From Flavobacteriales bacterium (lineage in GTDB: Bacteria > Bacteroidota > Bacteroidia > Flavobacteriales_E > Vicingaceae), in NCBI GenBank assembly GCA_020853105.1, contig JADYZM010000028.1, positions 1-64,000 on the forward strand: 64,000 bases of DNA. Reading direction: 5' to 3'. A model generated the notes under the pieces. The model was given only the letters and a program-made list of their open reading frames with translations. It searched no databases and was not told where the DNA came from. This document shows positions 8,896-18,218 of the stretch, piece after piece. The translations under genes were made by a program, and so were the position numbers. Each line of letters opens with the position of its first letter. Position 1 is the stretch's first letter.

Positions 8896-8927
8896 AAAAA
8901 GCCTCCTAAATAGAGCGGAGGCTTTTT
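8896..8927 (-). terminator. Terminator of the 957-residue TPR/PD40/SPOR gene
   Basis: Perfect stem AAAAAGCCTCC and GGAGGCTTTTT around a ten-base loop, about 20 bases after the minus-strand stop at 8947. A strong hairpin with A and T flanks. Confidence 0.9.
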
Positions 8928-8946
8928 GAATTATTATTGGTTTAAT

Positions 8947-11820
8947 TTAATTTACAGTTTTACCGAAGAAATTATTTTTAATCAATTCTTCTAACAACAT
9001 TCTTTTACCGTTATAGAATGGTGTAATCCACGCATCTTTTTGACCGGATTTGATAATTTGTTGTCTCAACACTTCAGCTTCTCCTAGAGTAGTATATACC
9101 CCCTGTGTAAATCGGGTAATTCCGTCAGGATAATCTTTAACAAGGGGTTCTCCGTATTTTTTCAAATGATTCCACTTGTAGTTTTTTGGAAATCTATATG
9201 CTGCAATTTGAACTCGAAATTCCAATCCACTAGCACAAGATTTACCTCCTGTTGCAATTAATTTGTTGTATATGTTTTTATCATTCAAATCTTTTCCGAC
9301 AAAGAACGAGAAATCAACAAAATTTTCGCTGCAAGGACCTTTTGATATAGCAGTTTTAATACCAAGGTCTTCTTTTTGTCTTTCTGTAAGCTCATCCAGT
9401 TTTTTACGTTGCCCAAAAACAAAAACGGTAACAAAAGCATCTTGTGCAGCCTTTTCTTTTTCAATGACCATGAGCCTAAAGTTTTCTGCTTCTTCAAGGG
9501 TTTCAAAAGGACCAAAAGTGTAGCGAGTAATTCCGTCGGGATAGGTTTTAGGTGTTATTTTACCGTATTTTTCCAAATATCCTAACTTAAAATCATTTGG
9601 ATTAGAAACTGCAGCGATTTCAACTTTAAAAGTTAATCCTGCAATATTTTTTGAAAAAGCATCTTCAAGGGTTTTATTGCTGTCTAATTTAACATCTGTT
9701 CCTTTTTCTAATTCTACTGCAGTTTTATCAAAAGGTTGAGTGTTGGTATCGGGTTGAACAACTCCAGTTAATTGGTCGTGAAGAGTTACATCATCAGTAA
9801 AATCAGATCTTACATATTCTTTAGAGTAATATTGTTTTATTGATTTGTCTTGCCCTTTGTCGTTTACTTCAATTTTTAGGGCAGAGAATGTCGAATCTTT
9901 TTTAATCAATTCTTGTTTTGCAATTTCAGCAGCAAGTAGAGATTTATAAGGACCGATTTTATCTTTAACTGTACCGTCTGGATACTTTCTTTGAACCTGA
10001 GGGTACGATTGTAATTCTGTGTTTGAAGAAACAGTTTTATCAACATCAATATAATACTCAACACCTTCTTCCTGCTTATCACCTTGTTCTTTTATAATCT
10101 TGTTATAAACCATTGCCTCATACCCTTCTTTTGTGCTTTCTTTTTTATATTTTTCAATCTGGTTATCTATTTTAGTTTGTAGAATATCTTCTTTTGAGGC
10201 GGCAACATCAGCAACAATTTGTTTTCCGCCTACATTGAAATCATGCTCTACTTGAACATACGTTTCTAAGGATTGAACATCTATATAATCAATTTTTGGG
10301 TCATATCCCTCTACTTCTATTGCAATTTTATATTTATTGCCGGGTGTTAATGCCAACATATATTTACCCGATGAAGAATTTGATTTGTATTTACCAGCAA
10401 TTTCACCGGTTTTATCATTTGTAACTGTAATATCAGCTTCAGCTGGTTTACCATCAGCATTAACTACGCCAACAACAAGTGCCAAAATAGGTCGTTTTCC
10501 AAAATGACCAGGGCTAACTGTATAAATATCATGAGTCCCCAATTCGCTTCTGCCTGCAGTAGAGTAATATCCTGTTTTTGCATCTGCGGATAAAACATAA
10601 TATCTATCGTCGTCAATTGTATTAACCGGAAAACCAATATTAGCTGGCTCGTCCCAATCATTCCCATCTAAATAGGTATAAAATATATCATACCCCCCCA
10701 TACTATTGTGTCCCTTTGAGCTGAAGTACATTGTTTTATTGTCAGGATGAATAAATGGTGCATCATCATCGTGTTTGGTGTTAATCACAGGTCCAAGATT
10801 TTTAACATTTCCCCAAGAATCATCAGGTAACAATTCAGCTGAATATAAATCTCTACCGCCAAATCCTCCTTCTCTGTTGCTTGAGAAATATAATTTTTTT
10901 CCATCGCTTGATAAACTGGCACTACCTTCCCACGCATTGGTATTTACAATGCCTTTTAATTTTTCGGGTTTACTCCAGTTTTGTCCTTCCAACTTACTTA
11001 TATATATATCACCATTATCAATTTTAGTACTTTTATAGATAAATAGTTGTTGTCCGTCAACAGAAAGAGCTATACTTGCGTCATGTCCATTAGTATTGAT
11101 ATTATCACCTATGCTCTCTGGCTCTAGCCATTTATTCCCTAACTTGTAAGAAACAAAAATATCTTCATAATATTCTCCTCTTGGATCTGGTTTTCCTGTT
11201 TTATCCATTAATCCACCTTTGCTTCTATCTCCACGATATGTAAAAATTAACACAGTCTCATCTGAAGTGATTACAGGTACATATTCTGAAAATTCAGTAT
11301 TAATTGGTGTGCCGATATTAACTATTTCAACACTCAAACTGTCGGAAGTAAATTGTTTTGCATTTTGACAATATATTATATTTTGTCTAGCTTTTGCTTT
11401 TTGGTCTTCTGTTATATCTGGTGCAGACATGTATGTTTCATACATTTCAATTGCTTTATCAAATTTATTATTCACTGCATAAGCTCTTGCTAAATAAAAA
11501 TTAACTTCATTATAAGTCGGGTTTTTCTCTTTTACTTCTAAAAGTTTGGTTAAAGCAATATCCTTTTTATGTTTAAAGTGTGTATAACAAATTCCTTCCA
11601 TCAACTTGTAGTAAGGATCATTGGGTTTATTTTCAGATAATGTTTTGAAAAACTCTAATGCTTTTGGAATGTTTTGAGCTTCTTCATCATAATAATATGA
11701 CTCAGCCTTTTTCAATAAATCTTTTTCTTCTTTTGACGATAAAGTCGCTTGAGAGAATGAATTAGTAATTGTTAATAAAAGAAAAAGAGCAAAGAATAAG
11801 TGTTTGGTTTTTTTAAACAT
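8947..11820 (-). CDS. TPR/PD40 envelope protein with C-terminal SPOR-like repeats
   Basis: This 957-residue protein has a signal peptide (1-24), TPR-like helices (about 27-160), a PD40 propeller (about 180-450, blades such as KLYFSSNREGGFGGRDLY and TMYFSSKGHNSMGGYDIF) and a carboxypeptidase-regulatory-like domain (about 455-545). The C-terminal third holds repeats of SPOR type: two clear (about 729-811 and 866-945, with FKVEIAAV/FRVQIAAY, YPDGITRYT/YPDGITRFT and a following helix LEEAENFR/LGEAEVLR) and one degenerate (about 589-655, KYPDGTVKDKIGPYKSLLAAE). SPOR domains bind denuded peptidoglycan, so this end may replace the OmpA domain of its paralogue at 3127-5124. The exact role is unknown; an envelope scaffold or T9SS/gliding link is an inference. 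Confidence 0.8.
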   Translation of the reverse strand: MFKKTKHLFFALFLLLTITNSFSQATLSSKEEKDLLKKAESYYYDEEAQNIPKALEFFKTLSENKPNDPYYKLMEGICYTHFKHKKDIALTKLLEVKEKNPTYNEVNFYLARAYAVNNKFDKAIEMYETYMSAPDITEDQKAKARQNIIYCQNAKQFTSDSLSVEIVNIGTPINTEFSEYVPVITSDETVLIFTYRGDRSKGGLMDKTGKPDPRGEYYEDIFVSYKLGNKWLEPESIGDNINTNGHDASIALSVDGQQLFIYKSTKIDNGDIYISKLEGQNWSKPEKLKGIVNTNAWEGSASLSSDGKKLYFSSNREGGFGGRDLYSAELLPDDSWGNVKNLGPVINTKHDDDAPFIHPDNKTMYFSSKGHNSMGGYDIFYTYLDGNDWDEPANIGFPVNTIDDDRYYVLSADAKTGYYSTAGRSELGTHDIYTVSPGHFGKRPILALVVGVVNADGKPAEADITVTNDKTGEIAGKYKSNSSSGKYMLALTPGNKYKIAIEVEGYDPKIDYIDVQSLETYVQVEHDFNVGGKQIVADVAASKEDILQTKIDNQIEKYKKESTKEGYEAMVYNKIIKEQGDKQEEGVEYYIDVDKTVSSNTELQSYPQVQRKYPDGTVKDKIGPYKSLLAAEIAKQELIKKDSTFSALKIEVNDKGQDKSIKQYYSKEYVRSDFTDDVTLHDQLTGVVQPDTNTQPFDKTAVELEKGTDVKLDSNKTLEDAFSKNIAGLTFKVEIAAVSNPNDFKLGYLEKYGKITPKTYPDGITRYTFGPFETLEEAENFRLMVIEKEKAAQDAFVTVFVFGQRKKLDELTERQKEDLGIKTAISKGPCSENFVDFSFFVGKDLNDKNIYNKLIATGGKSCASGLEFRVQIAAYRFPKNYKWNHLKKYGEPLVKDYPDGITRFTQGVYTTLGEAEVLRQQIIKSGQKDAWITPFYNGKRMLLEELIKNNFFGKTVN

Positions 11821-11942
11821 TTTATTATCAGTATTTTAAATTTGACGAATCTAAAGTATAACAAATAATAAGCGTTTTTAATTAACAAATATTTCAGTTT
11901 TCAACCAACTTATTAACACATCATCAAGTATTGTTTTACTCT

Positions 11943-11950
11943 TATATTTG
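11943..11950 (+). promoter_or_regulatory. Bacteroidota -7 element of the M16 peptidase gene
   Basis: TATATTTG matches TAnnTTTG exactly and ends 18 bases before the ATG, giving a short A-rich leader. No good -33 element was seen. Confidence 0.45.
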
Positions 11951-11968
11951 TAACGAATTAATTGAAAA

Positions 11969-13198
11969 ATGAAAGAATTTTTTCACTTTGAACTAAAAAA
12001 CGGAATACGTATAATCTACAAACAAACATCAAGCAATGTAGCTCATTGTGGTTTTGTAATAAATGCAGGAAGTAGAGATGAAAATATTTCTGAAAATGGG
12101 ATAGCTCATTTTATCGAGCATACCTTGTTCAAGGGTACTAAAAAAAGAAAAGCATATCACATTTTAAACAGGATAGACTCTGTTGGCGGAGAAATTAATG
12201 CTTATACCACAAAGGAAAAGACGTGTATCTACGCATCTTTCATGTCAGAGCATCTTGAAAGAGCAGTTGAATTACTCTCTGATATTTTATTCAATTCTAC
12301 TTTTAATGAAAATGAACTTGAAAAAGAAAAAGAGGTAATTATTGATGAAATTCATTCTTTTGAAGATACTCCTTACGAACAAATATTTGATGATTTTGAA
12401 GAACTTGTTTTTAAAAACCACCCTTTGGGATTTAATATTTTAGGTAGCGAAAAAAGTGTAAAATCAATTGATAGGAAGAAAATTTTAAATTTTATAAATA
12501 AAAACTACACTGCTAAAGAAATTGTTTTTAGTGTAATTGGAAACATAGAAGTAAAAAAAATTAAAAAATTTGCAGAAAAATATATTGAAGGGTATATTAC
12601 CAAAAACTATCAAAAAAACAGAACTGCCTTTAAAAGTTATACTTCATTTACAAAAGAAAACACGAAAGACCACAACCAATCTCACACAATTATAGGCAAT
12701 ATTGCTTATCATTCTCACCACAAAAAAAAACCTGGTTTTATTCTCTTGAACAACATTTTAGGCGGACCCTCAATGAACAGTAGATTAAACATGACCATAC
12801 GTGAAAAATATGGATACGCATATTCAATTGAATCTTCATATACAAGCTATTCAGACACTGGATTATTTTCAGTTTATGTTGGAACAGACAAAAAAAACAT
12901 TCAGAAATCAATTGATTTAATTCACAAGGAATTAAAGAAGTTTAGATTAACACAACTATCTTCTATTCAACTTCACCGAGCAAAACAACAGTTGCTCGGA
13001 CAAATAGTTTTAGCTGATGAAAACAATGTCAATGTGATGTTAGGAATAGCAAAAAGTTTAATTAATTACGGGAAAGTTGATAGCTTAGAAGAAGTTTATA
13101 AAAAAATAAATCGAATTACTGCAACTGAACTTATTGATATTTCAAACGAAATTTTTGATGAAAAACAACTAAGTACATTAATTTTTACCCAACATTAA
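11969..13198 (+). CDS. M16-family zinc peptidase (processing-peptidase-like)
   Basis: This 409-residue protein carries the inverted zinc motif HxxEH in GIAHFIEHTLFKGT (H47, E50, H51) and a downstream glutamate in EVIIDEI (E127) at the spacing expected for the third ligand. The C-terminal half is the second M16 domain (about 170-400), including the GGPSMNSRLNMTIREKYGYAYSI block that contacts substrate. It is the single-chain, about 410-residue type found across bacteria (PqqL/YmxG-like), without a signal peptide, so probably cytoplasmic. It is followed 10 bp later by an O-methyltransferase gene. The substrate is unknown. Confidence 0.92.
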   Translation: MKEFFHFELKNGIRIIYKQTSSNVAHCGFVINAGSRDENISENGIAHFIEHTLFKGTKKRKAYHILNRIDSVGGEINAYTTKEKTCIYASFMSEHLERAVELLSDILFNSTFNENELEKEKEVIIDEIHSFEDTPYEQIFDDFEELVFKNHPLGFNILGSEKSVKSIDRKKILNFINKNYTAKEIVFSVIGNIEVKKIKKFAEKYIEGYITKNYQKNRTAFKSYTSFTKENTKDHNQSHTIIGNIAYHSHHKKKPGFILLNNILGGPSMNSRLNMTIREKYGYAYSIESSYTSYSDTGLFSVYVGTDKKNIQKSIDLIHKELKKFRLTQLSSIQLHRAKQQLLGQIVLADENNVNVMLGIAKSLINYGKVDSLEEVYKKINRITATELIDISNEIFDEKQLSTLIFTQH

Positions 13199-13208
13199 AT
13201 CTTGAAAC

Positions 13209-13853
13209 ATGAACTTTTTACCTGAATCAATTGAAGATTATATTAAAACACATACTGAAACTGAATCAGAAATATTAAAAGATATCAATCATGAAACGTG
13301 GGAAAAAGTACTCAATCCAAGAATGTTATCGGGGCATGTTCAAGGTCGAATTTTAAGTATGCTTAGCCACATGATTAATCCAAACAATATATTGGAAATA
13401 GGTACTTTTACAGGTTACTCTGCAATCTGTTTAGCTGAAGGGCTACAAGAAAATGGTTGTATTGACACTATTGACAATAACGAAGAGTTAGAGAGTTTAG
13501 CTAGAAAAAATTTTAAACGATCCGGTTTAGAAAAGAAAATTAATCTCATGGTAGGTGATGCAACTCAAATAATACCTACATTAACAAAAATGTACGACTT
13601 GGTATTTATTGATGCAGATAAAATAAACTACAGTCTGTATTACGAACTGATTTTTGACAAGGTTAAAACAAATGGATACATTATTGCTGATAATGTTTTG
13701 TGGAACGGAAAAGTTACTTCTACGCCAAAAAACGATGATATTGACACACTTTCTATTATCAATTTCAATGCAAAAATCCAATCAGATAATCGTGTTCAGA
13801 ATGTTCTGTTTGGCGTTCGTGATGGATTAATGGTAATAAGAAAACTGATATAA
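13209..13853 (+). CDS. SAM-dependent O-methyltransferase (family 3, TrmR/COMT-like)
   Basis: The 214-residue protein has the class I methyltransferase fold: SAM-binding ILEIGTFTGYSAICLAEGL (about 60-78), acidic strand end IDTIDNNEE, and the family signature LVFIDADKINY with the following NGYIIADNVLWNGKV, which hold the metal-binding Asp/Asn residues of the catechol O-methyltransferase-like family. Bacterial members include TrmR, which methylates 5-hydroxyuridine at tRNA position 34; that role is possible but not shown. It follows the M16 gene by 10 bp and is probably cotranscribed. Its 3' end converges on the T9SS gene at 13867. Confidence 0.88.
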   Translation: MNFLPESIEDYIKTHTETESEILKDINHETWEKVLNPRMLSGHVQGRILSMLSHMINPNNILEIGTFTGYSAICLAEGLQENGCIDTIDNNEELESLARKNFKRSGLEKKINLMVGDATQIIPTLTKMYDLVFIDADKINYSLYYELIFDKVKTNGYIIADNVLWNGKVTSTPKNDDIDTLSIINFNAKIQSDNRVQNVLFGVRDGLMVIRKLI

Positions 13854-13866
13854 AATTTTTTCTAAG

Positions 13867-15648
13867 TTATCTATTCACTGAAATCTTATGTTTTTCTTGG
13901 GTACCATCAGCATATTTTATTAAAAATAAATATGTTCCATTTTTGATTGAAGCTATATTAACTTTAATCGTATTTCCATTTATAATACTATTTTCTGAGA
14001 GTACAATTTTCCCGGATATATCAATTGCTTCAATAGATACATTCCCTATCTTAGATTTATTTACAGGAATAGTAAGTAAATTCACAGCAGGATTAGGAAA
14101 AGGAATTAAACTATTTTCAGAAGTTTTTTCGTTTATACCAACCATTAACGAATCCATATTAACAGTAAAAGCAGGTGAGGCATCAGTTCCAAAGCCAGCC
14201 CAATACCAGACAGCAGATTGACCATTAGGGAGTGTTTTTACAGGACAAACCGGTTGTAAATAGTGGTCTATTGTTGAAGAATAATCAATACCTACATCAT
14301 ATCCAACCCTTAGTTCATCACTAGCATTATATATACAAAACAAATATTTTTGATTATCAGCAAGAATAACATCATCATCAAATGGAAGATTAATGTTTAT
14401 ACCATTTTCAGACTCATCAGCATAATAATAAAAAGCACTTGATAATTGTATCAAACTATTGAAAGTAGGATTTCCTGCTGACAAATCAACAAAAGCATCG
14501 TTCCATTGATATGCTCTAGTTTCAATTATTTCGCCTGTCATAAAATTAACTGGAGCACATGAAAAAGTGATTCCTTTGGCAATTCCTCTAGAAGCATTTG
14601 AATTTTTAAAAACTATACAAGGTTCCCAATCATCGTATTGTGTAATATCCTCATTTAATGAGTATGCAGTAGTTGATATAGGCTCTTCCAAAGAATTAAT
14701 TCTAGATTTAGAATACACATTGTTACTTATCACAAAAGAACTTGAAAGTATATTGTCTGAAGTATCTTCATCATTTGCTAGATTGACAATGTATTTAATA
14801 TCATATTTTCCTGTATCCCAAGACGATGGACTGTAAGATCCTAAACTAATTAGAATTGTATCAACCGTTACAGAAACAGGTGCTAAAAAACTAATAGGCG
14901 TAGAAGTATTTGAATAAAGAACATTTCCATTTTTAGAAACCTCAGCAGTTGCAGTTACATTCGATTGAGCATTTGAACCGGTATTAAATACATACAATCC
15001 TAAATCTAAAGGGAATTCGGTTCCATTTTTAGCAAAATATTGTGGAATGGATTGATGAGGAGCCATTATAATTTCAGATGCGCTAGAACCGACATCGTTT
15101 GCATTTAAACCAACTTTAGTTCCAATAAAAGCATGAACGCCACCCATTGCAATATAATTTTTAAGATCATCTCCTTCAACACTTCCTATTGAAACTACCG
15201 GAATGGTGATACTACTGCCGTAAGTTGAGCCACCCATGCTAAATGGACCTGGGTCTCGATTAATTAATATTACTCCAATAGCTCCTGCTTGTTGAGCATA
15301 ATATGCTTTTATATCGTGCCAACACGTGCTGCGATATGCTACAGCAATTTTACCGGTTAGGTCATTAACTAAAGGCTCACAAGCATCTTGCCATGTTGGA
15401 TTTCCATTAACATCAATTGACCCGGTACTAACTGTATCATCAACAAACATCAATTCTGCTTCAATAGAGTTTGCAGCAATTGTTAAATCCGGTGTTGACC
15501 AACCCGTTGATACTGCATCAGCCCACTGTGAATCTATTACTCCAAGTAATAAAGGATTGTTTGGACTTTGAGTAATTTTTACGATTACTTGTGCAGAAAA
15601 ATTCATTGCAAAAAAGTTCGCAATAAGAATTAGTAAATATTTTTTCAT
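13867..15648 (-). CDS. PA-domain secreted protein with T9SS sorting domain (copy 1)
   Basis: 593 residues with a signal peptide (1-20), a protease-associated (PA) domain (about 90-165, GKIAVAYRSTCWHDIKAYY, AGAIGVILINRDPG, ITIPVVSIGSVEGDDLK), a long beta-rich middle (about 190-505, with LPNGQSAVWYWAGFG) and a C-terminal type A sorting domain (about 515-593, FPNPAVNLLTIPV ... GKIVLSENS ... KHKISVNR). T9SS exports such proteins across the outer membrane and removes or modifies this domain. There is no peptidase domain, although PA domains normally accompany one. It is a clear paralogue of the gene at 15735 with the same architecture. The function is unknown: surface adhesion or polymer binding is possible. 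Confidence 0.87.
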   Translation of the reverse strand: MKKYLLILIANFFAMNFSAQVIVKITQSPNNPLLLGVIDSQWADAVSTGWSTPDLTIAANSIEAELMFVDDTVSTGSIDVNGNPTWQDACEPLVNDLTGKIAVAYRSTCWHDIKAYYAQQAGAIGVILINRDPGPFSMGGSTYGSSITIPVVSIGSVEGDDLKNYIAMGGVHAFIGTKVGLNANDVGSSASEIIMAPHQSIPQYFAKNGTEFPLDLGLYVFNTGSNAQSNVTATAEVSKNGNVLYSNTSTPISFLAPVSVTVDTILISLGSYSPSSWDTGKYDIKYIVNLANDEDTSDNILSSSFVISNNVYSKSRINSLEEPISTTAYSLNEDITQYDDWEPCIVFKNSNASRGIAKGITFSCAPVNFMTGEIIETRAYQWNDAFVDLSAGNPTFNSLIQLSSAFYYYADESENGININLPFDDDVILADNQKYLFCIYNASDELRVGYDVGIDYSSTIDHYLQPVCPVKTLPNGQSAVWYWAGFGTDASPAFTVNMDSLMVGINEKTSENSLIPFPNPAVNLLTIPVNKSKIGNVSIEAIDISGKIVLSENSIINGNTIKVNIASIKNGTYLFLIKYADGTQEKHKISVNR

Positions 15649-15684
15649 GTCTCTTTTTTTATTGCAATATACTAATTTAAAATA

Positions 15685-15716
15685 AAAAAGGCTCTCAAAA
15701 TAATTGAGAGCCTTTA
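15685..15716 (-). terminator. Terminator between the tandem PA-domain genes
   Basis: Perfect 12-bp stem AAAGGCTCTCAA and TTGAGAGCCTTT around loop AATAA, about 20 bases after the stop of copy 2. Each copy is therefore probably transcribed separately. Confidence 0.9.
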
Positions 15717-15734
15717 AAAGCTATTATAGTTTTT

Positions 15735-17576
15735 TTATCTGTTTACAGAAACTTTGAAAGCGTCTTTAGAGCCGTCAGCAAAAGTTAATCTGAACATATA
15801 AGCACCGTTAGCAATTGAAGCAACGTTGATTTTCAAAGGACCTTCTCCAATAGTTTTGTTGTCTGAAAGAACAACTTTACCAGTCAAATCAATAATTTCA
15901 ACATTAACAGCGCCTTTAACACCTTTTCTAACAGGAACATTAAGAATGTTCACTGCAGGATTTGGGTAAGGGGTAGCAGAAACTTCTTTTTCTACTATAT
16001 TATTAACAGCTGTTGGGAAATCGATTGTTACTGTTACTGCAGTAGTTGCATCCCATCCAAAACCTGCTGAATACCATGTAGCAGTACCACCATTAGGTAA
16101 TGTTTTAACAGGGCTTACAGGTTGAAGGTAGTTATTTGCAGTTGCTAAGTAGTCAATTCTAGTATCAAAACCGATACGTAATGAATCACTAGCATTGTAA
16201 ACACAGAATAAATATCTTTGGTTGTCTGCCATTGCAGTAGGAGCATCAAAAGCTACGTACTGATTATCTAGTGAATCAGGAGTGCCGGCAAAGAAATAAA
16301 GACCTTGTGTTAATTGAGGTAATTGTGTAAAAGTTGGAGTTGTATTTAAATCAACAAATGCATCATTCCATTGATACATTCTTACTTCAACCATTTCGTT
16401 TGTCATTGTGTTTCCAACAGGAGCAGCAGAGAAAGTCATACCTACGGCAGAACCTTGTCCGTTTGGACCTGAAGCAATCATTGAATTACGGAAAACAATA
16501 CAAGACTCATAATCATCATAAGCGGTTGTAGTCTCATTCAACGAATATGCAGTAGATGGTGTAGGCAAATTACCAACTCCAATTCTAGCTTTAGAATAAA
16601 TATCTTCAGTAGATCTGTAAACTACGGTAAAAGAATTGTCAGGAGTGTCATCATCGTTGTTTGGTCCTAAAGTATAAGTGATTGTGTATGCACCTTGCCC
16701 TTCAGCAGGAATATAATATCCTAAATCAAAATATTTAGTATCAATTAACAATGTATTAACATCTGGTGCTACAAAGTTCAAAGGATTTGAAGTGTTAGTA
16801 TAAACCTGACCTGCTATTTCATGAACTATGCTAACAGAAGCTGTAATGCCATTTTGAGCATTGTTACCAAGGTTATAAGCCCATAATCCTAAGTCAATTG
16901 TATCTGTTGCGTTGATACTTGAAGGATTTGCTAATTGGTGTGGCATAACAATATCAGAGATTGATGAAGCCATGTCATTGTTATATAGGTTAACTTTAGA
17001 ACCGATAAAACCAATTACACTGTTACATGTTGGAGTACAATTTTGTAAAGCTAAATACAAATCATCTCCGGCAGTACGACCTACTTGAACTACAGGAATA
17101 GTATCTCGAGTACCATAGACACCACCAGCCATACCAACTGCATCACCGGTGTGGTTAATGATGATACAACCAATAGCCCCTCTTAATTGAGCGTTATAAG
17201 CTTTTAAACCAAACTCACAAGTACCTCTATATACCACAGCAATTTTTCCAGTCAAGTCTTGAGTTGAAGCGTTAGTTGTATCACAACCCAAAGCTGATTT
17301 TGGCACATTGTTTAGTGGTGGGGTTCCAACTCCCGTTACAATACCCGGTGTTCCATCGTCAATCATACACAATGGACCTTGAACTGAATTTTCACCCAAG
17401 AAAATATTTGGTAAACCCCAGTCGGTTGAAGAACCGTCTAATTCACCGGCATACTCAAAAGGGTATGTACCTTCCAAACCTGTGTTGCAAGGCACGGAAA
17501 CAAGTCTTGTAATTACCTGAGAAAAGCTCACAGATGTTACAAAAATTGCTCCAATCAATAAAGTAATTTTTTTCAT
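15735..17576 (-). CDS. PA-domain secreted protein with T9SS sorting domain (copy 2)
   Basis: 613 residues with the same order as its neighbour: signal peptide (1-19), PA domain (about 90-190, GKIAVVYRGTCEFGLKAYN, RGAIGCIIINHTGD, DTIPVVQVGRTAGDDLY), beta-rich middle with QRYLFCVYNASDSLRIGFD and LPNGGTATWYSAGFG, and sorting domain (about 535-613, PYPNPAVNILNVPV ... DAFKVSVNR). Identity with copy 1 is dispersed across the whole length, pointing to an old tandem duplication rather than a recent one. Extra cysteine pairs in the PA region (for example CDTT, CTPTC) suggest disulfides absent from copy 1. An exact TACATTTG promoter element lies upstream and a strong terminator downstream. No enzymatic motif is seen. 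Confidence 0.87.
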   Translation of the reverse strand: MKKITLLIGAIFVTSVSFSQVITRLVSVPCNTGLEGTYPFEYAGELDGSSTDWGLPNIFLGENSVQGPLCMIDDGTPGIVTGVGTPPLNNVPKSALGCDTTNASTQDLTGKIAVVYRGTCEFGLKAYNAQLRGAIGCIIINHTGDAVGMAGGVYGTRDTIPVVQVGRTAGDDLYLALQNCTPTCNSVIGFIGSKVNLYNNDMASSISDIVMPHQLANPSSINATDTIDLGLWAYNLGNNAQNGITASVSIVHEIAGQVYTNTSNPLNFVAPDVNTLLIDTKYFDLGYYIPAEGQGAYTITYTLGPNNDDDTPDNSFTVVYRSTEDIYSKARIGVGNLPTPSTAYSLNETTTAYDDYESCIVFRNSMIASGPNGQGSAVGMTFSAAPVGNTMTNEMVEVRMYQWNDAFVDLNTTPTFTQLPQLTQGLYFFAGTPDSLDNQYVAFDAPTAMADNQRYLFCVYNASDSLRIGFDTRIDYLATANNYLQPVSPVKTLPNGGTATWYSAGFGWDATTAVTVTIDFPTAVNNIVEKEVSATPYPNPAVNILNVPVRKGVKGAVNVEIIDLTGKVVLSDNKTIGEGPLKINVASIANGAYMFRLTFADGSKDAFKVSVNR

Positions 17577-17616
17577 CTTAATTAATTTTAGTTAGTATTA
17601 AATTTAGTTGTTTTCC

Positions 17617-17624
17617 CAAATGTA
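17617..17624 (-). promoter_or_regulatory. Bacteroidota -7 element of PA-domain copy 2
   Basis: The minus strand reads TACATTTG, an exact TAnnTTTG match 40 bases before the ATG at 17576. The same octamer precedes rpmE2 and the M61 gene. Confidence 0.5.
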
Positions 17625-17636
17625 CAAATAATTTTT

Positions 17637-17660
17637 AAATCCATTTTAAAATCCATTTAA
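17637..17660. repeat. Two tandem 12-bp direct repeats in a divergent intergenic region
   Basis: AAATCCATTTTA (17637-17648) is followed without a gap by AAATCCATTTAA (17649-17660), 11 of 12 identical. It lies just upstream of the copy 2 -7 element and may be a binding site or chance in AT-rich DNA. Confidence 0.4.
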
Positions 17661-17748
17661 TTGTTGATAAAGTTTTTTCTTAGGAATTCAAGGAAAATAG
17701 GTTAATAAGTTTTCTAAATGATAGTGAATGGCATACGTTTTGTTTTGC

Positions 17749-17756
17749 TATATTTG
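17749..17756 (+). promoter_or_regulatory. Bacteroidota -7 element of the small lipoprotein gene
   Basis: TATATTTG matches TAnnTTTG and ends 17 bases before the ATG at 17774. Confidence 0.45.
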
Positions 17757-17773
17757 GATTCATTCATTCGGGT

Positions 17774-18211
17774 ATGAAAAGTTACTTAAAATACACTTTT
17801 TTTATTGCTGTTATCGTGTTTTATTCATGTGCTGCAGATAATGAAAAAGAAGACAATCCAACCCCAAACGGAACAACTCAACCGGATTTTAGAAATGTGT
17901 ATGTTGGAACCTGGGTATGTAATGAACAATCAACCGTTTTTGGTACAACAACTTATTCTGTAGATATAACAAAACATACTACAATTGCATCAAGAATAGT
18001 AGCCAGTAATTTTTATAATTTAGGTTTTGCCAACAGCAATGCTCAATTTGAAATAAGTGGAAATTCTATTTCAATTTTTCAACAAACTATTTCCGGATAC
18101 AATGTGGTGGGTTCAGGAACTATAACCAATAGTTCTACAATGAATTTGTCTTATACTACTGATGATGGATCAGGTATTGATAGTGTTACTGCTGTTTATA
18201 CAAAAAACTAA
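17774..18211 (+). CDS. Small lipoprotein, lipocalin-like
   Basis: 145 residues. A lipoprotein signal peptide ends in the lipobox FYSC (Cys about 19), followed by an acidic linker (AADNEKEDNPTPNG) that in Bacteroidota can act as a surface-export signal. The mature part starts VYVGTWVCNEQ and ends LSYTTDDGSGIDSVTAVYTK, a small beta-barrel pattern seen in lipocalin-like Bacteroidota lipoproteins. No ligand or function can be given. It converges on pheT with a 7-bp gap. Confidence 0.7.
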   Translation: MKSYLKYTFFIAVIVFYSCAADNEKEDNPTPNGTTQPDFRNVYVGTWVCNEQSTVFGTTTYSVDITKHTTIASRIVASNFYNLGFANSNAQFEISGNSISIFQQTISGYNVVGSGTITNSSTMNLSYTTDDGSGIDSVTAVYTKN

Positions 18212-18218
18212 AATTAGA

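Noticed and set aside
9263..9585. Several overlapping short frames inside the SPOR region
   Set aside because: They are shadows of the 957-residue coding sequence in other frames.
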